NCBI GenBank assembly: GCA_905182985.1 | Contig: CAJJDN010000055.1 | Span: forward strand, 214,344-278,343 | Reading direction: 5' to 3' | Origin: Paramecium sonneborni | Lineage: Eukaryota; Ciliophora; Oligohymenophorea; Peniculida; Parameciidae | DNA length: 64,000 nucleotides | Part shown: positions 1 to 13,000 of the stretch, piece by piece | Numbering within the stretch: the first letter of the stretch is position 1 | Layout of the letters: each line of letters begins with the position of its first letter | Position numbers and translations under genes: made by a program | The notes under the pieces: generated by a model | Told to the model about the DNA's origin: nothing | The model's database searches: none | The model's input: the letters and a program-made list of their open reading frames with translations, nothing else

Positions 1-161
1 CCGATACTATTTTTATAGGCAACAGAAAGAAGGTTTCTCTCTTCGATAGACAACTCTTATCCATTTTGAACCACTTATTTGATGTAATTCACCATATCTT
101 CAAATCTCTCTGTCTATTCTGTCAATTTGGTCATATAGATAAGTTCTTCCCTGGTGCTCAT
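1..161 (-). CDS. 14-3-3 protein, N-terminal part (runs off the window)
   Basis: The 53 visible residues match the start of 14-3-3 proteins: a charged first helix with YMTKLTEQTERFEDM, then KQVVQNG and the very conserved SIEERNLLSVAYKNS. 14-3-3 proteins are dimeric cytosolic adaptors that bind phosphoserine/threonine peptides; the phosphate-binding residues lie further on, outside the window. The ATG at 161 is placed where family members start. Three in-frame TAA/TAG codons fall at Gln positions, so the ciliate code is needed. The family call is firm; which paralogue this is cannot be told from the fragment. Confidence 0.93.
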
Positions 162-998
162 TTAGATATTTAAAATTTAAATTCTTATTTGTATCCAAAA
201 TCAAAGATCAAGCTTAAATATAGCGAATTACAATATATTCAATAAATCTAAATTTATTTAAATAAATAAAAAATATCAAACATTATTTTTATATATATTT
301 TTTAATATATATATATACATATACATATAAACATTGATTTATCTCAACTTTCCTACCCTAAACTCAAATATCCTTTCTTTTATTATTTTAATATCATTCC
401 CACTATATTATTCTAAATCTAGATATTTTTTATTGAAATTTTTAAACCCCATTCAATATATCTTATATTGTGATAACTGCCGCATAATTTCAAATTACTC
501 ATTAATATACATTGCTCAAGTTTAAAATGTGATTCATTAAATATTGATGTATTAAATATAAATCCAATAACAATTATTCTTAATTTTCTGAAACTAATCT
601 AAACTCTTTTCTATTTCTTTAATTTTTATATCACTTAAAACATACAATTAATTTTACGGAACTCTTATAATCATTAATTTATGATATTTTTTATGAAATT
701 CTTAATCTATTTTATATCAAAAAAGATTCTATAAAATAAATCTCATTATTTTTATTCAAAAAATATGAGAATTACTGAATAATAATAATATTAATCTAAT
801 ATGCTATTGAATATGTTAATATTAAATCGAAAATATTTTGGTTTGTAGTTTCTTTTATAAAGAAAAATAAAATATACATATACTAATTAAAAATTATAAT
901 CTTTATCAATTATTGATTTTTTATCAATAAATAAATCAATAAAAGTAGAAACCTTGAGTTATACGAAATTTAAAATTGTTATTATTATTTAAATTTAT
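162..998. other. Intergenic, divergent promoter region
   Basis: This gap separates the 14-3-3 gene (minus) from the kinase gene (plus). At 837 bp it is long for this genome. It is very AT-rich, with a TA-rich run around 285-330. No frame gives a convincing protein under the ciliate code, and an open stretch at 334-525 has no recognisable motif. Promoters for both genes presumably lie here, but no defined element can be named. Confidence 0.6.
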
Positions 999-2576
999 AT
1001 GTAAGAATAGTATTTTAAGAAAATAAATCAATACTACTTTTAAAAAGTAATCGGGAATGTAAGTTATATTTAGATATTTAAAGGGGGCTTTTGGAATAGT
1101 GTATTTAGGATGGGATGATAATTTTAAAAGATAAGTAGCAATAAAGGAAATTTGTATATCTAAATTTGACCTTGATTAAATATAGGATAAGAGACAATAT
1201 TAAATGATTGAAAAAGAAATAGAAATATGCAAGAAATTAAAAAATAAAAACATTGTTGAATTGTATGATAGTTTTAAGGCTGAAAAATACATTTATATTA
1301 TTTTTGAGTATTGTAGTAATGGTGATTTGGAGATATTATTTAAAAAAAATAGGTTTTAAGAAGGTGAAGTAAAAGCTATATTTTAATAAATAATTGGAGG
1401 AATAAAATATTTGTATCATTAGAAAGTTGTTCATAGAGATATTAAACTTGCAAATATTTATATAAATTAAGAATGGATAATAAAGTTAGGAGATTTTGGT
1501 TTTGCAAGAAACTTTGATAGTTAAATGTAATCATATTGTGGAACTCCAATTACAATGGCTCCTGAAATTATATGTGGAAAGGGAGAATATGATGAAAAAT
1601 GTGATATTTGGTCTTTAGGAATGATTTTATACATCATGATTTTTGGTAATAGCTATTTGTAATAATTTATTACTGCAAAAACTTCTCTAAAAGAATTTTC
1701 AAAAATAGTGCAGAAATAAGAAGTAATAAATGTATATAATTAAAGGTAATATATCCAGCTAAAACTTAAATTTCTTAAGGATTGAAAGATTTATTTTCAA
1801 AAATGCTAGAAGTAGATTCTAAAAAGAGAATTGGTTATTAAGAATTATTTGAACATAATTGGATTACTGATGGGGAGAATGAAAGTTTTAAAAAAAGTGT
1901 GAGATTTATATCCAAGAGAATGAATTAAGGAGAAATTAGTGATATTAAGATTCCTTTACAATTAACTATAAATGAATAATTAAGTTATTAATTTGGTTAG
2001 TATGGAATCATAAGAAATGAAATTATTGAAAATATTAGAGATATATTGAATATATGTTAAAATATTGAAAATACAAAAAAGCTTTGTGAAAATTTTTTAA
2101 AGAAACTAAGATCTTCATAAAACAATTATTAAATAACATTGATAATAAAGGATTAAAATAGAGTTTATAAGGAAGGTAAAGTAAAGATTTTCGATATAAA
2201 ATTTAAGCTAATTTATTTATTAGTTAGAATTATGTTAGAATTGATAAAAACAGACAATGTTACAATTTAAAGATTAGAGAAAGTGTAAAAACTATTTGAT
2301 ATAGCCTAAAAAATTAATATAAGCAATATGATAAATATTAAAATAATAAAAGAAGAAATATAAAAGATGAATGATTAAGAATTAAATCAGTAGTTTGAAC
2401 AAATAGGTGATGAATTAAGAGAAATAATGATTTAACAATAAGCAAGATAATAATAACGACCACATAAGAAAGAATATGAAATACTATTTGAAAATAAGTA
2501 ATTAGAAGAATAGACTTTTCAGATGTTGGGAATGATAATTGAAAATTAATTGTTACTTCTAAATGAAAAAATATGA
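999..2576 (+). CDS. Ser/Thr protein kinase, ULK/Aurora-like catalytic domain
   Basis: This 509-residue kinase phosphorylates Ser/Thr on unknown substrates. The glycine loop VIGNGAFGIVYLG sits near residue 20, the ATP lysine in VAIK near 41, then VVHRDIK, LGDFGFA and the activation-segment end SYCGTPITMAPEI, followed by DIWSLG. All catalytic residues are present. The domain ends near residue 255 in LFEHNWI; the rest is Gln/Lys-rich and helical with no recognised domain. Introns are 1059-1083 (25 nt, inside the glycine loop) and 1723-1745 (23 nt). Exons total 1,530 nt. The start at 999 is the first in-frame ATG and gives a short leader before the kinase core. The gene ends 22 bp before the next start. 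Confidence 0.9.
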
Positions 2577-2598
2577 AATACTTATAATAAAATTTATT

Positions 2599-3760
2599 AT
2601 GTTATAAATTTAGAAAGTAAATATTGCCACTTTGTATAACAGAAATGAAGAATACAAATCCTGCAATAGAGAAACCGATAGAGAAGATGGATAAAAAATT
2701 CGTATAGTTTTTTAATAATGTTAGAAAAGTTCAAAGATTTACTACATTAAAATATTATACCTATCAATGAACTACTTCATTTGGCTTGGTCAGGAGTGCC
2801 TAGTGAACTGAGAAGTGTAGTTTGGAGACTTTTATTGAAATATTAATCTCCAAATAGGGATGCAAATGTATTTTGGATAATAGACTTCTTAGTTTTCAAT
2901 TATAGAGAGAAAAAGAAGTATGTACTATGAAATGTGTGATATTTATTTTGCCAAAAATTAACAGTATGATGAAAGAGAAAAAAAGATTTTAAAATAAATT
3001 TCTGAGGATGTTAAACGAACAATACCTGATTCTTAAGTTTTTAGAAATCCTTAAATTTAAACTTTACTTGAAAGAATACTTTTTATATGGAATATAAGAA
3101 ATCCTGCTTGTGGATATGTGTAAGGAATGAATGATATTGTTACACCTTTTTTAATTGTATTCTTATCTGATTATGTTGATATTGATACAACAAAATTAAA
3201 ATTCAATAATGAGAAACAATTAGATCATTTAGATTAAAGATTAATTAGATAAGTAGAAGCAGATTCATATTGGTGTTTATGTAAATTATTAGAAAACGTT
3301 CTTGATAATTATACCAATTCATAACCTGGATTAGTTAGATTTTATAACAAATTTAAGGAAATATTGTAAGCATTGGATAAGAAACTTTATGAACATCTTA
3401 CTGCTACATTATGTAATAATCTAATATAATAATAGCCATGGAATTATATGCATTCGTATTTAAATGGAGTACTTGTATGTTACTAAGAATGTTTTAATTT
3501 GAAGTTGGCCTTAGATTATTTGATACTTTATTAGCTGAAGAGAAAAGTATATATTATTTTCATTTTTAGACTATTTTGAATTGTGCCTCTTCATTATTAT
3601 ATCTATTTTAATGAAATTTTCACTCAAAATTTAGAAATTATAATATGATGAAATTATGATTCTTCTAGAAAAAATACCTACAAGAGAATGGTCAGAATCA
3701 GATTTGAGTCTTTGTTTATCAGAGGCTTATGCTTACTAAAAGATTTTTTCTAAAAAATGA
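2599..3760 (+). CDS. TBC-domain Rab GTPase-activating protein, TBC1D22-like
   Basis: TBC proteins stimulate GTP hydrolysis by Rab GTPases in membrane traffic. The 355-residue product is nearly all TBC domain: HLAWSGVPSELRSVVW, then DVKRTIPD with the arginine finger, then CGYVQGMNDIVTPF with the glutamine finger, and FKWSTCMLLRMFQ with LRLFDTLLAEE. Both catalytic fingers are present. TBC1D22 is the closest family I recognise. Four introns are 2702-2724, 2868-2892, 3413-3435 and 3547-3569 (23-25 nt); exons total 1,068 nt. The ATG at 2599 is only 22 bp after the kinase stop, so the 5' leader must be very short or overlap the neighbour's 3' end. Confidence 0.9.
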
Positions 3761-4102
3761 ATTATATCCAATATCTTAATGATATTATGGAAATTTCAAT
3801 TATTAAACTTATATTATTTATTAAAAATAAATAATTGTATTTTTTATTTAATCAAATATGATAATTACATTTCATTTTATTATTTATTTATATTTTTAAT
3901 AAATCATACAATTTAATAAAAAAATTTATTTATTTTTAATAAAAGATTCATTCCTTTTTTAAGAACTTTTTCCAACTGAACTACTGCTAATCATTTAAAA
4001 TTTGAAAATTAAGAATAGTATGATTTAAGGATGAAGTTCTTAAAAAGCTTAATAAATGTTATTTTAATTTATATAAAAATTAATTAAAAATTTTTTATGT
4101 TT
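3761..4102. other. Convergent intergenic region
   Basis: These 342 bp lie between the TBC gene (plus) and the SFI1-like gene (minus), whose stops face each other. The sequence is AT-rich with no open frame of useful length on either strand. A few more coding-like codons follow the SFI1-like stop, but they make no continuous frame. Confidence 0.5.
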
Positions 4103-5011
4103 TCATTATTGTAATTTTATAGTTTAATTTTAGGAATCTGATTTTAGAAATTCATTTGAGTATTATGAATGGTTTCCTCTATTGAGTAAGATGTTTTATT
4201 AAAGCAATCCAAAAACACAAAGGGCAAGTGTTTTATTATAATGATGCTTTGCTATAATTTCTTGTCTAACTCTCACTTTTTTTAAGGAAATTTTCAATTT
4301 CCAAAATTAAAACAATTTTTTAATTCTTTAGTAAGAATATATTTATTTTGCCTTTTTTTCTTTAACATATTCCTTCCAAATTTTAAAAAACCATTTTAAT
4401 GTTGGTGAAATTGGATATGATTTTTGCCATTTTAAAAAGAATTGTTTCATTATAATCAATTTAATTGCTCTTTTTTTCTCTTTTGCTATAATACTCCACT
4501 AAAATAAAATTTATTTTAAAAGGAAATGCTATATATGAGCTTTTAAATTATTAGCAATTTATTAATATTATTACTTTTAAACTTATTTATTATAGTTTTT
4601 GATAAATTCACACCAAATCTGCTTTTATAAATTCTGTATTCTTGCCTTAGAAAAAAGAATAGTTTTTGCAATCTATTTTGCCTATCTCATAATATTTTTA
4701 AATTTCCGATTTTATAATAGTATTGCTAACTTTTCTAATTTACAATGACAAAAAGTTTATATAATGGAAATTTAATCTTAAAACAAAGAGTTTTTCATTT
4801 CTATAAAATCTCTACAACTTTATTCCACTTTTGGTATTTTAATAGATTATTACAAAAAGGATTTGGTTGGTGTTTTAATACATTTAAAGAATTTAGGTTT
4901 AGGATGTAGCTAACTTTCGTAGTATCTGAATTTAGTCTTTCTATCAAATGTAAGTTATTATTCTAGTTCTTGTTCATATTGCTATCTTAATTGCTTACTT
5001 TATTATAACAT
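4103..5011 (-). CDS. Small SFI1-like, predicted centrin-binding protein
   Basis: This intronless frame codes 302 residues. From about residue 155 it carries short helices ending in aromatic-Trp pairs, such as FLKWQKSYP, KWFFKIWKEYV and KLFQFWKLKI, spaced about 20-30 residues apart. This is the pattern of SFI1-type repeats, which bind centrin in basal bodies and, in Paramecium, in the infraciliary lattice. The N-terminal third is Gln-rich and helical. The product is much smaller than yeast SFI1 and has only a few repeats. The frame was missed under the standard code because it has many TAA/TAG codons. The SFI1 assignment rests on the Trp pattern only. Confidence 0.6.
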
Positions 5012-5169
5012 AATAAAACTTAAATAAAAATAAAATATCAGTTAATTTTAATAACATTTACACAAGTCATCACTTGAACTTTTTGTAATCTACTTAGAAT
5101 TCATAACGAATCCTTCAATACTATTCATTTGCGTCTTTTAAACAAAAATATAAATTTTATTTCTACTAG

Positions 5170-6245
5170 TCATATCAACAAAAATATCCATTTTGACAGC
5201 CCACAGCAGGAAGATTCTAATATACATTCATTTAAATTAAAGTAAACCATTCGTTTTTTAAAAAAATATATTAATTAATTACTTTGATGAGATTATATGA
5301 TTGAACATAAAACCTTATTATTATATATTCTATTATCAGAATACAATATTAATTAATTTTGTGAATATTTCCAATCTAAAAATGTTACAGCTAACTTATA
5401 TCCAGTTAATTCAACAATTTAGTTTTAATTAAAATTAAACGCTTTAACATTTTAATCTTCAGAATCTGTTGTAAATATATCTTATTCTGGATTGAATATG
5501 CAGACCCAGATATCTGCATGTATATTAAATGATCCTAAAATTTAGATTCTTCTGTTGGAGGATGAAAATATGAATAGATCTAATTCATTCCTATACATTG
5601 TTAATAAACCATGAGTTAATGAAATCAGCAAATAATCAGTTGTAATCTTATACAATTAATTGAACCTTCAATTGAATCAAAATGAACTATATTTATTATC
5701 TTAATATTTATTTAATGATCTTTTCATTATTCCATTATAGATAATATTTTCTTTGAAAGTGATCGAACGAATTGTTAATCCTATAATATTATTCACTTTT
5801 GACTTCTCCATTATAGATTAATCATTTTTATTTACATATGTCTAATGAATTAATTTTAATATTTCCTTAAAATCATTTTTATAAGAATATATTCTAAATT
5901 TTGTTAGTCCTCCAAATTCTTTGTATAAAATATCAGCACCTTTATAAATAGTTAACATTTCAAATAAAATAAATTATTGACTGTATTACTTACTAACCTT
6001 ATCCAAAATTTATAAGTATAAGATTGTAATTTCTTTATTCTTATTTTAAAATACTAATTCATAATCATTTTAAAAATAAGCTGCCTATAAAAATCCCTTT
6101 CCATCATTATTATGAATAATTATTGAACAATTTTATATTATTTCATCTTTACTTATATTTTTCCATCATATAAAAAATAAGCTATTAATTTAAGCAATAA
6201 TTAAAATTGTTTCCTGGTTCAGTTTCAAATAATAAAACCTTTTCT
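5170..6245 (-). pseudogene. Decayed WD/beta-propeller-like gene
   Basis: Fragments in alternating minus-strand frames look like propeller blades: a stretch near 6000-6130 with IIIHNNDGKGFLQAAYF, one near 5620 with VHFDSIEGSINCIRLQ, and one at 5170-5610 with DYLLISLTHG and IWVCIFNPEQDIF. Joining them needs three single-base frame changes, near 6170, 5685 and 5640, and none sits at a plausible 20-31 nt intron. No start codon heads the first fragment, and the upstream end runs into another decayed gene on the plus strand. Neighbouring genes have clean models, so decay is more likely than sequencing error, though errors cannot be excluded. The exact family is not identified. Confidence 0.5.
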
Positions 6246-6253
6246 AATTCTTA

Positions 6254-6690
6254 ATGATTTCAAGAGAAATCGTTTAGTAGAGAAGAAGATGGAATAATAT
6301 AGAGAGATACATAATTAGATACTACGAAGTAGTGGGAAAGAGGAACACAGGAAAGTGGATACCAACAGAATTAGAAAAGTACCAAATTATGGTTATTTTG
6401 ATCAATGGAGATACTCGAATGTGAGGTGTAATGAACATTAAGATCAATGGTTCAATAGAGAACACATCTTAGAACATCTGGTAACCGGGTGGCCCAATGG
6501 ATAGAAGTGGGCCATGGAGCTGGAAGAGTTAAATGAGTGGATTCTGAGTGAGAAAAACTTTGGAATTCGTTGTGCTGAAAAGAAAAATAAGATTATGAGA
6601 TATATTTCCAATAAGATAAGGAAAATTATAGAATAACATGGGATTTTCTTTAACAAGAAATAACAGAGATGGGATAAGAAAGAGGATTAG
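6254..6690 (+). pseudogene. Possible decayed Myb/SANT-like gene
   Basis: The first fragment (6254-6424) opens with ATG and reads RRRWNNIERYIIRYYEVVG and GKWIPTELEKY before an in-frame TGA. The second (about 6425-6690) is shifted by one base and reads VRCNEHQDQWFN, GQKWAMELEELNEWI and MRYISNKIRK. The Trp spacing and a TR..CxxxxxxWFN-type end of helix 3 resemble two Myb repeats. No intron of normal size repairs the shift. The base composition is less AT-rich than its surroundings. The reading as Myb is tentative; an unknown protein remnant is equally possible. Confidence 0.35.
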
Positions 6691-7250
6691 AATGATTTTT
6701 GAGTATTCAAATTTACAATTTACAATTTACAAAATCGTTTAGTTCTTAATAAATAATAAACTGAATTCAAAACACAACCATGGAAACATTTAATCTATAG
6801 AAGTGTAGTTGCATTGACTAAAATAATTTATTCAGCAATTTGACTATGAGATATATATTTCATAAATACTGATTTATATATTTACTTTTTTATTAATCTT
6901 AAGACCCAATTAACAAATATCTCCATCATTTCTAATAGTATAATAAAATTATCATTGATAATTAAATTATAAATTACATTTTGATTTGTTTAAAATTATG
7001 TAACCTTATTAAATATTCTATTAAATAGATTTATATTTTTACATATTATCATAGACAGCTATTATTATTAAAATAAAGAAGGGATTAGAATCTGAAAGTA
7101 GCTATTCTAATAGATAAGATATACAATGATTAATTTGATAATTATAAATATATTTTGGCTTTTACGTCTTAGAATGTTATTAACAAAATAAAATATTTAT
7201 ATGAAGACACAATCAGAATTAATCAAAAAATTTCTAATATAATTACAAAC
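6691..7250. other. Intergenic, no gene recognised
   Basis: These 560 bp are AT-rich, with a tandem-like ATTTACAATTTACA motif around 6711-6732. The codon pattern of the downstream membrane-protein gene (minus) ends at its TGA, and no further protein-like frame is seen on either strand. The area may be the worn 3' remains of the decayed gene just upstream. Confidence 0.45.
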
Positions 7251-8522
7251 TCATTGCAAACTTATCAGTTTTGCAAATTATGTTGCCAAGTGATCATCAT
7301 CTAAAAATATCTACTAAAAATTCTTGGCATTAAAACCGTCTTAATATAAACTTTAAATATCGTTGCATCCTCTTTCAGAAATAATCACTACATTAATTTT
7401 CATATTGTAAGATGGATTCACTAAATTGTTGAAGCTAGTATGCAACAGAAACTATTAAATTTATTAAGAAAGATCATCTTCATTATTTGCTATAAGATTG
7501 CTTTTATTTTCTTTATGTGATATGTCCCAACCCTAATCAATATATGCTAACAAATGCTATAACTTTAATAGACTTAAATTAGGGGTTTCAAATAGGGGCA
7601 TTTACAAAGTTTGCATTAAAATCACTGTTATATTGGCTTCAATTGATTCAGGTAATTTTTTAACTCTAAATATATTAATACAAATTTTAATATACATATG
7701 TGTTGATAAACGATGTGCAAAGAACAACATCTCTCCTAAACCTATAATGTTGATTGTCTTTGTATTTTAGGATAGATATGGAATTATAAATTCATGAATC
7801 CTTTCAACATATCTAAATTCCTCTTCTTCCATTGAATCTGAAATTTCTTATAATTATAAAACTTCAGTATATGGAGTTGAAAACACAAAAAGTGTAGCAT
7901 TTAATTATTAAGCCAGTTCAGGTAATTTTATGTGGTCATAAAAAAAATTAAAGGATTAACCAAGTGGTGGGAATATGACATATACATTTTCAAAAAGATG
8001 AGTGTGAATTTCAACTTAAAACAATTGATTTACTCTTAATTCTGTACCTAAATCTACTATTGAATAATTATATAAATTAAGTAATTCTGATGTAGTATTT
8101 ATGCAAACATTATCCATGGATACACAATCTTCTACACAATAATTTGATTTTAATTTATATGGATGTACACATTAAACACATCTCTAATTATATTCGTGAT
8201 AACAATATTCACAATTTAGTGAACATGGCTAACAATTAAATTAACTAGTGTCAAATGATGTATTAAGTGGACATAAAAGCTAAGAGCGATCATTAGGATT
8301 ATGGAATGGCAAGATATTTGGTTTTTAATCCTCTCTTGATTTTTTGGATAACCATCCCATAAAAATCAATGAAGAAATAGCAGTAAGAAGAGCAAAAACG
8401 CCTAAATTTAACAAAACCTATTTGTTCTATTGTTTGTGTTGCTATCTATCTTCAATATTAGAGAATATTGGTTGACGCTCAGCATTAATATTAAAGTATT
8501 CTTCTTCTTCTTCTTCTGACAT
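7251..8522 (-). CDS. Single-pass membrane protein with Cys-rich segment, unknown function
   Basis: The intronless frame codes 423 residues. It starts with a run of glutamates (MSEEEEEE) and a charged N-tail, then a hydrophobic segment at about 36-57 (NLGVFALLTAISSLIFMGWL), then a Cys-rich stretch at about 80-140 with CxxC pairs (CQPCSLNCEYCYHEY, CVQCVHPYK), then a large domain of mixed strands and helices. This fits a type II membrane protein with the Cys-rich part outside the cytosol, like growth-factor-receptor-type modules. I do not recognise the C-terminal domain. It is divergent from the hydrolase gene, with only 57 bp between the two starts. Confidence 0.82.
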
Positions 8523-8579
8523 ATTTAATTAATATATATTAGTGAAGTTTAGTATAGTGAAAAGTAATATAATTAAAAA

Positions 8580-9662
8580 ATGTCAATATAAAGAGAATGG
8601 TAGAAATTTGTGAGACCACCTCGATATAATTATAGTTACTTTGATCTAGGTTGTTAATTTCTTATTTAATGGTTAGGTCCTGAATACATTTAACTACATT
8701 AAGGTTATTTAAGAAAACATGAAAGAATAATTACTAATCGTTAAAATTCCAAATTAGAAATGTCATATTTTGAGTTAAACCCAAAAACATCTAATTGTAT
8801 AGTATATTGTCATGGTTACAATGGGTGTAGAATAGAAGGCATAAAATATGCTTCAATAGTTGCTTAATATGGATTTAATTTTTGTACATTTGATTTCTAA
8901 GCATGTGGTCATTCTGAAGGAGATTTCATTACTTTTGGGTAATATTTATAATTAAATATTAGTCATTTAGAAAAAGATGATATTACTTCTATATTAAATG
9001 AATTAGAAATACAATTTCAATAAAAGTAATTCATTTTGTGGGGCAGATCTTTAGGAGCCACAACTATTCAATTAAAAGAATAGCCAAATGTAAAGGGATT
9101 GGTATTAGATAGTTGTTTCACAAATTTTAATAAATTAGCCATAAGCATTATTCAGAAATAAACTCGATTACCCAAATTTATAATTAAGGCAATCATCTTT
9201 TTAACTAAAGGAACTATAGAGGAAGAAGCAGGATTTCAATTAAATGATATTTAAGTTTAATGCAATTCAAATATGCCTACTCTTTATATTTGTAGTGATA
9301 AGGATTCCCTTATTAAAGCAAAAAATAGTTTAAAATTGTATAAATAACACAAAGGAATTAAAAAATTAATTAAAGTCGATGGAGAACATAATGATTCTCG
9401 ATCTCTGGAAATCATTTAATAAATTAGTGCATGGTGCAAGGAAAGAGTCTAATAAATACAATTAAATAATTACATTCAATACAGTTCAGTTCCATAAGTA
9501 ACCAGATTACCACTAGAATTAATCTATGATTCTAATATTTAGAGTGGAATGTAATCTTCGTACAATAGAATGCCTAAGAATCCTGCGATTAAATTAAAAA
9601 ATTAAATAAGTATTTAGTTAAGAACAAGCTGCAGAAATTTGCATACTGCAGTCTAATACTGA
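8580..9662 (+). CDS. Alpha/beta hydrolase (serine-hydrolase fold)
   Basis: The intronless 360-residue product has the classic order of an alpha/beta hydrolase: IVYCHGYNG (oxyanion loop after strand 3), TFDFQACGHSEGD, the nucleophile elbow GRSLGA near residue 160, VLDSCF, then TLYICSDKD with a candidate acid and VDGEHND with the catalytic histidine. The arrangement resembles ABHD17/Bem46-type hydrolases, some of which remove acyl groups from proteins. The substrate is unknown. The C-terminal 60 residues are Gln/Asn-rich. The ATG at 8580 is the only one that precedes the conserved part, and it shares a 57-bp promoter with the gene on the other strand. Confidence 0.88.
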
Positions 9663-10009
9663 ATTTATTTTATTAATATATATTAAGATTTATAAAAAAA
9701 GTATAAGAGATTTGATTGATTATAAAAAAAAGTAATTTTATAAATGACAGAGTTGAATGGTTTGAAATTGCTTAAAAAATATGTGGAAATGAAATAACAT
9801 ATATAATAAATGGTGAAAAAATGAGTAGAAAGAGAATTATAATCTTTGTTATTGGCAAGTTGAATTTTGTTGTTGATTCTCAACTCAAATAAAGGTAAAC
9901 TCTATGGGATGTTTAAGTGTTGGTTTTTTTGTATTTTTTTTGTTGAACTAATTGATAAGCTATGAGATATAGAATTGCTTATTATGATATACGTGTAAAA
10001 ATAATTAAA

Positions 10010-13000
10010 ATGTTCATAAAATTCGAGAGACATTCAGATCGTGTGAAAAGTGTTTCTTTTCATCCTCATCGTCCTTGGGTGTTAAGTGCATTACATTCAG
10101 GAATAATTGAAATGATTGATTATAGAATTAAGAAAAGAATAGCCATATATGATGATCACAAGGGTGCAGTTCGATCAGTTTAGTTTCATCCATAGCTAAA
10201 CTTATTTTGTTCAGGAGGAGATGATTTTACAGTTAGAGTATGGAATTTTAAATAATGTCAATTCATATTAAAAGGACATTTAGATTATGTGAGATGTGTG
10301 ACATTTCATACAATAAATCCTTGGGTATTATCAGGTTCTGATGATCAAACAGCAAGAGTATGGAATTATCAAAGCAGATAAACAATTGCAATTTTGACAG
10401 GGCACACACATTACATAATGGCTTGTCATTTTCATCCTACATAAGATTTGATTGTCACATGTTCATTAGATTAAACAGCTAGATTGTGGAATTATGGAGT
10501 ACTTAAATAAAGATATGCTTAAAAAAAGAATTAAGAGTATGTACTATCAGGAGCAGAAGTATAACTAATATCAATAATGGATGCACATAAGGATTAATTA
10601 AACTGGTGTTCTTTTCATAAAACAGAGCCATTCATAATAACTAGTGCAGATGACAAAAACATTAAATTATGGAAATATAATGATAATAAGGCTTGGGAAT
10701 TTGATACTTTATCTGGTCATACTAATAATGTTTGTTGTTCAGAATTTCATCCAAAAGGAGAGGTAATCATTTCAGATTCTGAAGATCACACTATAAGAAT
10801 ATGGGATTTTGCAACTCGGAAACAAATTGGATTATATGAGAACAAACATTTTGATAGATATTGGATAGTATCCTGTCATTAAAATAATTATTATTTTGCT
10901 TGTGGTTCAGATACTATGTTATAAGTGTTTACTCTACAAAAAGATCGAATACCTCTATTACTTGTTAATGAAAGATATATTTGTATGGCTGAATAAAAAA
11001 CTCTAAAAGTAATTGAATTAGTAAGTGGATAATAACAAATCATAAGAGACATTGCTACAGTGATTACTCCAACTCCTACTTTTCTAGAGGATAATATTGA
11101 ATTCATCGAATATAATACTTATGATACTCAAAAAACATAATTGATGATTAGATGTATCAGATCATTTAAAGAACCAACTAAACCAAAGAGACATTTGTTA
11201 ATGGTATTTTAACTATAAAAAGGAGATTCTGGAGTTAAATAATTCTTTTCTAATTGTGCTTGTTTTATTGGTAAAAATAAAATTGCAAGAATCAATCTTG
11301 ATCATTAAATTGAATCTTACAATTATGAAACAGATTCTATTTAAATTATTGATGATAAACCATCATCTAAAATATTTCCTGCTCCTGGTGGTAAAATATT
11401 AATCCAAAGAAATTCAATAATTCAATAATTAGAATTATTTGATCCACTCACTAAATCTGGTTTATATTCTGTTGACTATTCTAATGCCAAATATGTATAG
11501 TATGTAGATTCATACTTAATTGTCTAAAGTAAATTGTCTCTCACTGTCTTTACTAAATAATTATAGAAATTAATTGATGTCTAAGAATAAATTAATATTA
11601 AGTCTTTTATTTGGATAAACAATTTTATTATTTATACAACCAAAAGTCAAATCAAATATTTATTATTAAATGGAGATACAGGTGTTCTAAAATCAACAGA
11701 AAATATCTTATATCTAGTTAAAGGTGAAGAATAATAATAAAATAAACTTAAATTGAGTGCTATTGATAACACTTCTAAATATTATTCAGAAATCCTTGAT
11801 ATTTCAGAACCTTTATTTAAAATAGCCATCATGAATAAAGACTTAAATTCTATACATAAATTTATAGAACAAAACCAAAATGAAGCTATTCTATCTTATT
11901 TATATTAAAAAAAGCTTGCATCTGTTGCTTTGAAATTAGTCAAAGATAAACATGGTATATATATGTTAATAATTATTTAGCTAAATTCTCACTTTCCCTT
12001 GATAGTGGCAATTTAGAATTTGCATATAAGGCAGCAGTAGAAATTAAAGATTCCTAATTGTTCGAATAGTTAAGAACTGAAGCTTTAAGATAAGGTAATC
12101 ACTTATTAGTGGATGTTTGTGATCAACAACTAAGTTAATTTGATAGATTGTCATTTTTATATTTATGCACTGGTAACATTGAGAAACAAGAGAAATTGTA
12201 AAACATTTAGCCTAATTTTATTTATCAATCTTAATTATAAAGAAAAATTGCTATTAAAAATTCCTTACCTAAATTATCATAAATTATGGATCATCTTAAT
12301 GGTATTCCATAAAAATTAGATGATAATTAAAAAGAAACAATAGAATGGATTAATTCTTTAGGAGGAAGTTAAAGTTTGATTCCTCCAGTACCAATAATGA
12401 AATATAAAAGTGATCCATGGCCACTAATATAAATGAATGAATAAGATATTATTAATCTTGAAGTGACAGATGAAGCTATAGTAGCATCTGATATCTTCTC
12501 TTAATAAAAATAAGTGATTTAAGAACCTTAAGTGGATGAATAAGTTAATGATGGATAATGGGGCTTAGATGAAGAACCAGAAGAAGTAATTGTAGAATCT
12601 AAAACTACTGATCCAATTAATAAAAGTATTGATGAACAAGCATTACGAGGATAAGTTGTTCATTAAAATGGAGAAGTGGCTTTTAAATACTTTGCTGTAG
12701 GAGATTATGAAACTGGCATCAATTTACTTAAAAAATAAATCAATCTTACTAATTATTAACAATTATTTAAATCACTTGCTGATTTACCTAATTTTTAAAT
12801 TTTAGCTTCAACACCTTATCTAAATAACACAACATTACCAGTCAAAATCAATAGATTGAATGAAGTCAAAAGTCTAATTAAATAAGGTAAATTACTAAAT
12901 TATTTTTTAGGTTATAAATTTACAACTGATGCTAAATTTAATGAAGTGAGTAATTGCTTTTAATAAGTCTTAAAAAAATTATTATTGACAGATTTTGAAG

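Noticed and set aside
334..525. An open standard-code frame on the plus strand between the 14-3-3 and kinase genes.
   Set aside because: It is low-complexity translated AT-rich DNA (Ile/Leu/Tyr-rich), has no motif, and lies in a typical intergenic region.
9962..10009. An upstream in-frame ATG as the COPA start.
   Set aside because: Other COPA proteins begin at the residue coded at 10010; the 16 extra residues have no counterpart. It remains possible.
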